Of a DNA stretch of 64,000 bases, positions 8,076-14,771 are shown in pieces (the stretch's first letter is position 1; every line of letters begins with the position of its first letter). The notes beneath the pieces are model-generated. The model worked only from the letters and a program-made list of their open reading frames with translations. It searched no databases and had not been told where the DNA came from. The position numbers were made by a program, and so were the translations under genes. The DNA is from Magnetococcales bacterium WMHbinv6 (lineage in GTDB: Bacteria > Pseudomonadota > Magnetococcia > Magnetococcales > Magnetaquicoccaceae): assembly GCA_002753135.1 (NCBI GenBank), contig PDZV01000002.1, positions 143,718-207,717 of the forward strand, in the 5' to 3' direction.

Positions 8076-9374
8076 TTATTCCCACACCAGGCGCAAGGCG
8101 ACCTGACGTTGCGGTTTCGGGTTGCTGTCGAGGGGCATCTGCTCGGCGGGGAGAAAGCCGTCGAGGCGGAACAGAGCTTCGCCGTGCCGGTTGCGCAGGG
8201 TGGGCAAATCGGCATCGGCGGCACTCAATTCGGCCAAAAATTGGCTGGCCCGGCTGCTGGCCTGGTTCCAGTGGTAGCGAAAGGCACCGCTACCCAGTGG
8301 GGCTGAGCCGGAAAAACCGGTGACGATGACGCTGTCCAACTGCGGACCATTTTCATGGTTGGCAGGACATTGGACCGTTTTATGGCTGCTGGCGGTAAAA
8401 CAGGCCAGTCGTTGCAATAAAATTTTGGCCAACCGTTGCATCTGGGGTTGCCGGGCCGGGTCTGGATCATGGCTTTCGCTGGCAAAATCGAGCAACCCAG
8501 GCAGGGTGAGCAGGCCATTTTTGGGATAGATTTCGGCGACAATCTGCTGTCGTTGCAGGTCAGCTTGCAACTGGCGCAACAGCTTGTTGAAGCTCTCCTG
8601 ACGATTTTCCGCGATGACGGTGTGGACCACCTTGGCTGTGGCCACGGCTGGAGCATTGTTGCTGGCGGCGGGCTCTTTATTGTTCGCTTTTTCGCCTGAC
8701 CCTGGACTTCCGCTCTGAAAAAAGCTCAGCATATCTTCCCAAAAATTTTCCCCGTTGCTGCCATTGCGCCCATTTTCTGCGCCATTGGCCGCTTCCGGAG
8801 GGCTGCTGCGTGATCCCTCTTCTGCGGGAAGAATAACCATTTCCGCAGGGATGGTGGCAGTGGCAGGGGGATCCTGGTTGGCGGTAACCATTTTTTGCCA
8901 ATACGCATCACCGCCAGCTGCCGGGTGTGCGGGGCTGCTGCCGGGTTGTGTTGCCGGTTTGGCCGCAGCATGTTGCAACCGTTGCAAACGGTCCTGATTG
9001 TTTTGCAACTGCTGTTGCTCCGGGGTGGGCGCAGAGGCTGTTTGTTTGTTGCCGGATGCCGAAGCAGGCTGATCGGGGTTGAGGCGGACCATCAGGGAGC
9101 TGTTTTGATCCAGCAAGGTGAGATTATCCTGCAGCAGGGTTTGTGTCTGTTGATCCTTTTTCTGTAGCGCGTCATGCAACTGCCCGTTTTGCTCCTGCAG
9201 GGCCTGTTGTTGAACCTGCTGCTGTTGCTGTTGTTGGCGGGTCAGGTTGTGCTGTTCCTCTTGTTGCAGCCGATTGTTGAAATCGACGCTGGCAAGGGAG
9301 ATCAGCAGCAAAAACAACAGGCTGAGTCCCAGGTCTGCCAGAATGAACAAAAAACGGCGCGGCATGGCGTTCAT
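8076..9374 (-). CDS. MotB/ZorB-like stator subunit with OmpA-type C-terminus
   Basis: A 432-residue protein with one N-terminal membrane helix (about residues 8-28) and Asp14 in ADLGLSLLFLLLIS. The Asp sits where MotB, TolR and ExbD carry their proton-binding Asp (compare ADF in MotB). A glutamine-rich coiled coil follows (about residues 35-80), then a long low-complexity Pro/Ala/Asn linker. The C-terminal 170 residues are OmpA/MotB-like, including the peptidoglycan-binding-like NQASSRASQFL. Its start overlaps the stop of the upstream channel gene (ATGA), so the two are translationally coupled. Function inferred: the moving or anchoring half of an ion-driven stator. It is not flagellar MotB by sequence, and the exact family is unknown. 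Confidence 0.75.
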   Translation of the reverse strand: MNAMPRRFLFILADLGLSLLFLLLISLASVDFNNRLQQEEQHNLTRQQQQQQQVQQQALQEQNGQLHDALQKKDQQTQTLLQDNLTLLDQNSSLMVRLNPDQPASASGNKQTASAPTPEQQQLQNNQDRLQRLQHAAAKPATQPGSSPAHPAAGGDAYWQKMVTANQDPPATATIPAEMVILPAEEGSRSSPPEAANGAENGRNGSNGENFWEDMLSFFQSGSPGSGEKANNKEPAASNNAPAVATAKVVHTVIAENRQESFNKLLRQLQADLQRQQIVAEIYPKNGLLTLPGLLDFASESHDPDPARQPQMQRLAKILLQRLACFTASSHKTVQCPANHENGPQLDSVIVTGFSGSAPLGSGAFRYHWNQASSRASQFLAELSAADADLPTLRNRHGEALFRLDGFLPAEQMPLDSNPKPQRQVALRLVWE

Positions 9375-10264
9375 GCGTTTGGCCTGACCGGTTTGACCAG
9401 AGATCGGGCACGCCGTTGCTGCTGATCGTGCAGAAAAGCCCCGGCCAGATGCGCCAAAGGTGAGGCGACAGCGGAGGGGGCTGGGGTGCAGACCGGATGT
9501 GGTTCCAGAATAGCCGTCGTTGCCGGAGTGACCGTCGCTGCCGGGGTGGCCGTTGGGAGCGGTTCGCCACTCGGGGGTGCTGTTTCGCTGGGCAACGCTG
9601 CCTCCGGCGGCGGTGTGGTCTGTTCCATGCTGCTCAAGGGCACGGGGATGGGCGGGGTGGCTTGTGGCAACTGGGCAGCAGCCCGTTCAGCGCGATAGGC
9701 CACCTGTTCCTGCAGTTGTTCCTGCAGGTTGGCCAGTTGTTGGGCCAGTTGCTTTTGATGGCCACGGGCGATTCGGCCATAGAGTGCAGCGGAACAGAGG
9801 CCGCTGAGAGAGGTAATAAATTTCCACAAGGCAACCTGCAAAATGGTTTGCAGGGCCTCCTTGGCCTCCTGCAGCGAACCGGCGTGCAGTTCGCGACTGA
9901 CGGAAGCCAGGGCGGCCAACAAGCCGAGCAGGGTAAAAAACAGGCCAAGGCCGAGCAGACGATTGGGAATATCCTGCAGGTGGCGTTGTTCCCAGCTGCT
10001 GCCGAGCAGACCGCTCAGGCTCAAAGGGGGAGGAATAGAGGGCGTACTCTGCTTTTGCACCGGCTCGGGGGGATAAAACAGGGCCAAAGAGGCGGCGGGA
10101 TCCCGTTCATGGGCAGAGAGTTGTTGCCGCAGCTGTTGGTAGACCGGGTTGAGGCTGCGCTTGACCAATAGCCACCACTCATACAGGGCCCAGGCGGCGA
10201 TCAGCAGGGCGCCGTTCCAGGGCAATCCGGGATGGTTCAGCAGGGGCAACAGCCAGTCGGGCAT
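9371..10264 (-). CDS. TolQ/ExbB/MotA-like proton channel subunit
   Basis: A 297-residue inner-membrane protein with three predicted helices: about residues 17-35 (GALLIAAWALYEWWLL), 110-132 (LLGLGLFFTLLGLLAALAS) and 150-170 (LWKFITSLSGLCSAALYGRIA). The second and third are joined by a short loop with the family-like KEALQTILQVALWKFITSLSG, as in ExbB/TolQ/ZorA channels. A coiled coil (QLAQQLANLQEQLQEQV) and a Pro/Ala-rich cytoplasmic tail follow. GGAG stands 7 nt before the ATG at 10264. The stop overlaps the MotB-like start by 4 nt. With that partner it should form a proton-conducting complex; the job is not known. The ParA-like gene lies 91 nt upstream. Confidence 0.75.
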   Translation of the reverse strand: MPDWLLPLLNHPGLPWNGALLIAAWALYEWWLLVKRSLNPVYQQLRQQLSAHERDPAASLALFYPPEPVQKQSTPSIPPPLSLSGLLGSSWEQRHLQDIPNRLLGLGLFFTLLGLLAALASVSRELHAGSLQEAKEALQTILQVALWKFITSLSGLCSAALYGRIARGHQKQLAQQLANLQEQLQEQVAYRAERAAAQLPQATPPIPVPLSSMEQTTPPPEAALPSETAPPSGEPLPTATPAATVTPATTAILEPHPVCTPAPSAVASPLAHLAGAFLHDQQQRRARSLVKPVRPNA

Positions 10265-10355
10265 GCCTTATCTCCGCTTTGGAGGGAAGTCTATGGTATC
10301 GTAGAGGATCATCTTAACAAAATCGTGGCGTTCTGCAAGCAATGACCGCAGGGAA

Positions 10356-11225
10356 TCAAGCAGATGGTGCCAACTGTTGCCAGCGATCGAACAGCTCTTT
10401 GACCATCTTGCGTACGTGCGGATAATAGGTGCCGTAGCGATCTTTCAGGGAAGAAAAGGTCAAGGTATCATCGCTGGCGTTGGCCAAGTCGGCGGCGTGC
10501 GGCAGCAGATTATCAAAAATGGCAATGCCGCACTGTTGCGAGAGCTGTTGCAGTTGCGGCAGATGCAGACGAAACTGACGACTGCGGCGGTCGGCCCGGT
10601 TGAGGACAAAGCCGAGCGGATTTGGCAGCGCCAGATCATTTTTTTCCTGGGCATAGCGGATCATGCGTACCGTTTCCGGCAAAGCCTGAATGGCCAGACG
10701 AGTCAGTTCCACCGGAATGAGGAGAGCTTCGCTCATCACCAGGGCATTGACGGCCAGCAGATGGCGTTCATCAAGGCTGCCGGGCAGATCGAGCAGGACC
10801 ATATCAAACTGTTCAGCCAGCATCGGTTTGAGTCGCTGGGCCAGCAAGGTCAGAGGGCGCAGAGGGTTGGCGTCAAAATCGAGCATGCTTTCCCGATCGG
10901 AAGGCAGAACGGTCAACGATGGCAGGGGAGGTTGACCGCCCCGACTGCCGGAACGAATCTGCAGCAGCGGTTGCAGCGCGGGTTGCTGACCATTGGCCAG
11001 TTGCAGGGCCAAGTGGCCGATGGTACAGCCAGACTCTCTGGCCTGTTGCACCCTGGATTCACCCAGCAAGGCGGTACTGATCGAGCCTTGCCCATCCATG
11101 TCGATGACCAGCAGGCGCAACGGGCGACCTGACACCTGCAGTGTGGCCAGAAAGTCGGCCATGGCGAGGGTCAATGTGGATTTGCCGACCCCACCCTTGT
11201 TGTTGTAGAGGGCAATGGTATACAT
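10356..11225 (-). CDS. ParA/MinD-family ATPase
   Basis: A 289-residue deviant-Walker ATPase. The P-loop NNKGGVGKSTLTL has the signature lysine of the family at residue 10 and the catalytic-loop Lys at 15. VIDMDGQGSISTALLG is the DxDxQG switch, and VLLDLPGSLD is the Walker B region. Such ATPases dimerise on ATP, bind DNA or membrane and position cargo such as plasmids, chemosensory arrays, carboxysomes or magnetosomes. No ParB partner is nearby. I start at the ATG 11225; the frame is open to a TTG at 11240. It heads the minus-strand row with the channel genes and is divergent from the charged protein and the MamK-family actin, which suggests a positioning job. Confidence 0.88.
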   Translation of the reverse strand: MYTIALYNNKGGVGKSTLTLAMADFLATLQVSGRPLRLLVIDMDGQGSISTALLGESRVQQARESGCTIGHLALQLANGQQPALQPLLQIRSGSRGGQPPLPSLTVLPSDRESMLDFDANPLRPLTLLAQRLKPMLAEQFDMVLLDLPGSLDERHLLAVNALVMSEALLIPVELTRLAIQALPETVRMIRYAQEKNDLALPNPLGFVLNRADRRSRQFRLHLPQLQQLSQQCGIAIFDNLLPHAADLANASDDTLTFSSLKDRYGTYYPHVRKMVKELFDRWQQLAPSA

Positions 11226-11272
11226 GTTGGTATTCCGCAACCGGTAATCGGCAGTAAAATGAATTTGTTTTC

Positions 11273-11301
11273 TTGACAGGAAATGCCCTGGTAGGCTAAC
11301 T
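11273..11301 (+). promoter_or_regulatory. Possible promoter for the mamK-side genes
   Basis: TTGACA at 11273-11278 is exact, but the -10 region at correct spacing (CTAACT/TAACTA, 11296-11302) is a poor match. It points toward the structured leader and the gene at 11456. Weak prediction. Confidence 0.3.
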
Positions 11302-11432
11302 ACCGATATTCGGTGAACCGTGCGCCGGTCACGGTGCCGAAGGTCTCAAGATGCGGGTTTTAGAGGGAGATTGTCAACCTTTTCTCCGAAGCACCGAATC
11401 AGGGCCTTCGAGGCCGCCTGATCACCGGTGCT
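11290..11432 (+). promoter_or_regulatory. Structured 5' leader with three hairpins (unassigned)
   Basis: Three stems lie in the divergent spacer. The first is ggtag/ctacc at 11290-11304. The second combines outer ttcgg/ccgaa (11309-11313 with 11337-11341) and inner accgtg/cacggt (11317-11322 with 11330-11335). The third is nested: agcaccg/cggtgct (11390-11396 with 11426-11432), atcagg/cctgat (11398-11403 with 11417-11422) and gcct/aggc around a TCG loop. The last ends 23 nt before the ATG at 11456. It lacks a T tract. I do not recognise a known riboswitch class; it may be a regulatory leader or a protein-binding site. Confidence 0.5.
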
Positions 11433-11455
11433 GACGGCTACCATGAGGGGAGATC

Positions 11456-12463
11456 ATGGAGAATAGTGACGCACCATCCGCCTCCACGGCGGGCTCTGCC
11501 GATGGAGAGGAGACGCTGGTTGAACTGGCTTTGATGTTTGATCTCAGCGAAGAAGAGATGGAGAGTTTGGAAGAGTTTGGCGAAGCAGAGCATGACGCAG
11601 CAACGGCAAAGGAAGGGACGGAGAGTCGGGTATTGTCCCCGCTGCGCGATTTGCACCTTGCTCATCACCCTTTTCCCGATTTGCATCGTTTCAAAGCGCG
11701 TCGCCCGGAGCAATCCACGCGCGTTGTACCGCTGGATCGATCTTTGCCTTTGCCAGAGACCCCGGTTTTGCCTGCAGTTGCTGATTTTTCTCGTCTGCAG
11801 ATGACGAGTTGGCAGCAGGAGGTGCGGGGACAGCGCCGAGGCGAAACGGCGCTGGCAGCAAGAGATCCCGATTTGACTGTTGCCCCGATTGCCGAGGCGG
11901 CATGGCAGCAACATGCCGGGCACGGTGCATCTCCGGCAGAGAGCTGGATCGAAACGATGGTTGGCCACACCGTTGCCAGGACGGCAGGGAGTGGTGTTTG
12001 GCAACATGCCGGTTTGCCGGTAGCCCGGCGCAGGCCGCAAGCGGCACAGATGCCAGGGGTTGTTGCCGGGGCGCTGACGCTGGTTTCTGCCGAGAGCAGT
12101 GAGCGGTCGATCAATTTGGCCGAGTCGGCAAGCAACTGGCTGGAACGGATTGAGCAACTGCTGCAACGCAGTCAAACGCTCTTGTTGCGGGTGGAGAGAG
12201 AGCAGGCGCTGCAGAGGCTGACGCCGCAAAGGAGCAACAAGCACAAAAAGCAGCGTTTGACACGGCAGCCACGCCGTCGACCACAGCCGATCCGCCAGCG
12301 CAAGAAGGGACGTACACCGCTTGTGGCTGGACGCCGATATGCTGCAGTGTGGGAAAGATTGGGAGAAGCCGAATGGTTGCCACGGTGGCAGGGATGGCTG
12401 GAAGGGGTTTCACAACGTGTCAAAGAGAAGATGGTCCATATGGTAGGGCCTGATAACCGCTGA
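11456..12463 (+). CDS. Uncharacterised charged coiled-coil protein preceding mamK
   Basis: I do not recognise this 335-residue protein. The first 60 residues are strongly acidic (LSEEEMESLEEFGEAEHDA). A low-complexity middle with many Ala, Pro and His residues follows. Then comes a predicted amphipathic coil (NWLERIEQLLQRSQTLLLRVEREQ, about residues 222-245) and a very basic stretch (NKHKKQRLTRQPRRRP and RQRKKGR) that could bind nucleic acid or an acidic surface. A Trp-rich helix ends the protein. It has no membrane segment or signal peptide. GGGGAG precedes the ATG closely. It is the gene immediately upstream of the MamK-family actin, the place occupied by the acidic linker MamJ in Magnetospirillum; that parallel is by position and charge only. 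Confidence 0.65.
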   Translation: MENSDAPSASTAGSADGEETLVELALMFDLSEEEMESLEEFGEAEHDAATAKEGTESRVLSPLRDLHLAHHPFPDLHRFKARRPEQSTRVVPLDRSLPLPETPVLPAVADFSRLQMTSWQQEVRGQRRGETALAARDPDLTVAPIAEAAWQQHAGHGASPAESWIETMVGHTVARTAGSGVWQHAGLPVARRRPQAAQMPGVVAGALTLVSAESSERSINLAESASNWLERIEQLLQRSQTLLLRVEREQALQRLTPQRSNKHKKQRLTRQPRRRPQPIRQRKKGRTPLVAGRRYAAVWERLGEAEWLPRWQGWLEGVSQRVKEKMVHMVGPDNR

Positions 12464-12624
12464 TTCACCAGGAGCGTGCCACAAAGTGCGGTTTTGTAAA
12501 AGGGAACCGACGGGTGGGGTCGCAATGGGCAGTTGTTGAAAAAGAGGAGCGGTAAACGGTATCCGGTACAGACAGGTTGAACTGTCCGATCGACAAGCAG
12601 ATGGCGGCGCAGTGGGAGACGAGA

Positions 12625-13662
12625 ATGACGAATCAGAAAAATGAGCGGGCGTTGTTGGTCGGAATTGATTTTGGTACCGCCCGGACGGCAGTGATGAACA
12701 GTCGTCGGCAAAAAGGATTGCTGCAGACGGTGGTCGGTTATCCACGGGATATTATCGGGGTTAAGCTGCTCAACCGTACTCTGGTGGTCGGGGATGAAGC
12801 GATTGAAAAACGTTCCTATCTGGATCTGTTTCATCCTTTGGAGGATGGTGTCCTCAAGGAGGCCAGTGAAAAAGATCTGGAGGCGGCCCGGGAAATATTG
12901 CAGCAGGCGGTGGCGCAGGGAGAACCACGCTCCGGGGAACGAATCTGTGGCATCATTGGCGTACCGGCACGGGCCACGGCGGCCAATCGGCGTCAGTTGC
13001 TGCAATTGACTGATGGTATTTTGGATCTTTGCCTGGCGGTTTCCGAACCGTTCATGGTTGCCTATGGCTTGTCGCGCCTGGTCAACACACTGATTGTCGA
13101 TGTGGGGGCCGGCACCATCGATTTGTGTGCCATGAAAGGAAGTGTACCCACTGCCGACAGCCAATTGAGTATTCTCAAGGGAGGTCATTACATCGACCGT
13201 TTGTTGGAAGCGACCATACGCGATGCCTATGCCGGGGTACAGATCGACCATTACCTGGCGCGTCAGTTGAAAGAGCAGTATGCCTTTGTCGGTGCAGCCA
13301 GCGAGGCGGTGGTGGTGACCCTGCGGGTTAACGGCAAGCCGATGGCCTTGGACATTACCGAAGCAATTCGCGTCGCCTGTGAAACCATCGTGCCCGATAT
13401 TGTCGAAGGGATCAAAACCCTGTTGGTCAGCTTTGCCCCGGAGTGTCAGGCCGAAGCACTGGCCAATATCGTGCTGGCCGGTGGGGGTTCACGCATCCGT
13501 GGTTTGGGGGCCATGCTGGAACATCACCTGCGCGATTACGGTGACGTGCATGTCACCATGGTGGCCGACCCGGAGTATGGGGGTGCCTATGGTGCCTTGA
13601 AACTGGCCATGGAACTGCCCCCCGAATATTGGCACCAGATCGGGGATGTGATTGGGGACTAA
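12625..13662 (+). CDS. mamK: MamK-family actin-like ATPase (magnetosome filament protein)
   Basis: A bacterial actin that polymerises with ATP; in magnetotactic bacteria MamK filaments align and segregate the magnetosome chain. The 345-residue protein has phosphate-1 GIDFGTARTAVM (Asp15), VVGYPRDIIGVKLL, GDEAIEKRSYLD, PLEDGVL and SEPFMVAYG with the catalytic-type Glu at about 141. Phosphate-2 is VDVGAGTIDLCAMKG near 158 and the adenosine motif is LAGGGSRIRG near 284. Length and wording follow MamK closely from memory. I chose ATG 12625 with GGGAG 6 nt upstream; a TTG (12577) and an ATG (12601) lie in frame before it. No other mam gene is visible in the window, so it may be a second, MamK-like copy outside the main island. 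Confidence 0.88.
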   Translation: MTNQKNERALLVGIDFGTARTAVMNSRRQKGLLQTVVGYPRDIIGVKLLNRTLVVGDEAIEKRSYLDLFHPLEDGVLKEASEKDLEAAREILQQAVAQGEPRSGERICGIIGVPARATAANRRQLLQLTDGILDLCLAVSEPFMVAYGLSRLVNTLIVDVGAGTIDLCAMKGSVPTADSQLSILKGGHYIDRLLEATIRDAYAGVQIDHYLARQLKEQYAFVGAASEAVVVTLRVNGKPMALDITEAIRVACETIVPDIVEGIKTLLVSFAPECQAEALANIVLAGGGSRIRGLGAMLEHHLRDYGDVHVTMVADPEYGGAYGALKLAMELPPEYWHQIGDVIGD

Positions 13663-13780
13663 AGATCGGGCAAACGACACTTGTTTTTTATTTTTGTTGT
13701 CAATCTCATCTGCCATTGCCGATTGGGTGTTGCTGCGCGCGGTTAATAATTACTGCAGATAGTGTTCATTAATTATATTG

Positions 13781-13810
13781 TTGACCGATGGATTGTCATT
13801 GTGTTATATT
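13781..13810 (+). promoter_or_regulatory. Putative sigma-70 promoter of the AT-rich membrane protein gene
   Basis: TTGACC at 13781-13786 and TATATT at 13805-13810 are separated by 18 nt, 42 nt before the ATG at 13852. The surrounding DNA is AT-rich, so chance matches are more likely than elsewhere. Confidence 0.5.
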
Positions 13811-13851
13811 GTCATCCGTGAATGTATTAAAATTCATTTTAGGAGATAATT

Positions 13852-14736
13852 ATGCGCACAATACCGCCCATGCCGCACCAAGCAACAATTGCAGTTAATA
13901 GTGGTGCGCAATATTTCAAGAGATCTATAATGCTGTTGTATATGTTTTTTGTTGGAATTATAATTACTTATGGAGGAATATTGGCCTTAGACGAAGTGAA
14001 TGCCCGACATGAACTTATTGAATTTATAAAGATTAAGTCCGCAGAGCTGCATACAGCAACAACATCACTGGCTAATAATAGAACAAAAGATTCAGAAAGC
14101 AGAAAAGAGATAGATATACAAACAGAAAGTAACGTTGCAAATTTGAAGAAGTTTGAAAAACTAAAGTCGCAATTGTTTCTCCTAATACTTCAAGGTCCGA
14201 TAGCTGAAAATACACTTTGCAATATTACAGCAGAACTGCCTGACATATTTACAAGAAAGATTACCGGATGTGAAAAGGATTATTTCTCTAAAATAGAAAT
14301 ACTAAAAGATATTCAACAATGGATGAATGTTTTTGTGAAATCAAGTTCAAGCGGATTTTTGCTTGGAATGTTGGTTGTTTTTTCGGCCTTGCTCGGATCC
14401 TTGATTTATACTGCTCGTGATAGTTTTCAACAAACTTCAGTTGATATACAGCTTTCCGTCCTGGCAACAAATATTATTAGCGGGTTGGGTGCTGGCATTG
14501 TCTGCTATCTTTCTTTGCAAGGAGATATTTTTCATTTAATTATGCAAATACCTAACTCTGCATCCAATAATTCAATGAAAATATTTATAGGATTTGTATC
14601 TGGTTTCTATTCCAGCGATCTATACTCACTGATGACCACTTTCGTAAAAAGCTTTGTCAAGCACGTTCAGCCAAAACTGGAAAGTGCTTTTGCTGATAAA
14701 CAAGCCAAACAAAATCAAGATGACAACAACAAATAG
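13852..14736 (+). CDS. AT-rich orphan membrane protein, function unknown
   Basis: A 294-residue protein I do not recognise. It has a hydrophobic helix at about residues 26-46 (MLLYMFFVGIIITYGGILAL), an extracytoplasmic or coiled helical region to about 160, then three more hydrophobic segments (LLGMLVVFSALLGSLIY, IISGLGAGIVCYLSL, KIFIGFVSGFYSSDLY). A charged cytoplasmic tail closes the protein (KQAKQNQDDNNK). AGGAG stands 7 nt before the ATG. Base composition and codon use (ATA, AAT and TTA rich) differ sharply from the GC-rich neighbours, which suggests recent transfer. It stands alone between mamK and the convergent mutS. Confidence 0.75.
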   Translation: MRTIPPMPHQATIAVNSGAQYFKRSIMLLYMFFVGIIITYGGILALDEVNARHELIEFIKIKSAELHTATTSLANNRTKDSESRKEIDIQTESNVANLKKFEKLKSQLFLLILQGPIAENTLCNITAELPDIFTRKITGCEKDYFSKIEILKDIQQWMNVFVKSSSSGFLLGMLVVFSALLGSLIYTARDSFQQTSVDIQLSVLATNIISGLGAGIVCYLSLQGDIFHLIMQIPNSASNNSMKIFIGFVSGFYSSDLYSLMTTFVKSFVKHVQPKLESAFADKQAKQNQDDNNK

Positions 14737-14771
14737 GATAGCGATGGATAAAATTATTAACCATGCTTGAT

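Noticed and set aside
8076..10264. Channel pair considered as Zorya (ZorAB) defence
   Set aside because: No ZorC/D/E helicase or nuclease genes adjoin; neighbours are a ParA-like ATPase and an actin, so defence is not supported.
11290..11432. Leader hairpins considered as glycine, cobalamin or cyclic-di-GMP riboswitch
   Set aside because: GCCGAAGG resembles part of a glycine aptamer, but the remaining conserved loops of all three classes are absent.
12172..13251. Minus-strand open frame of 359 codons opposite mamK
   Set aside because: It crosses two good plus-strand genes and the translation shows no family features.
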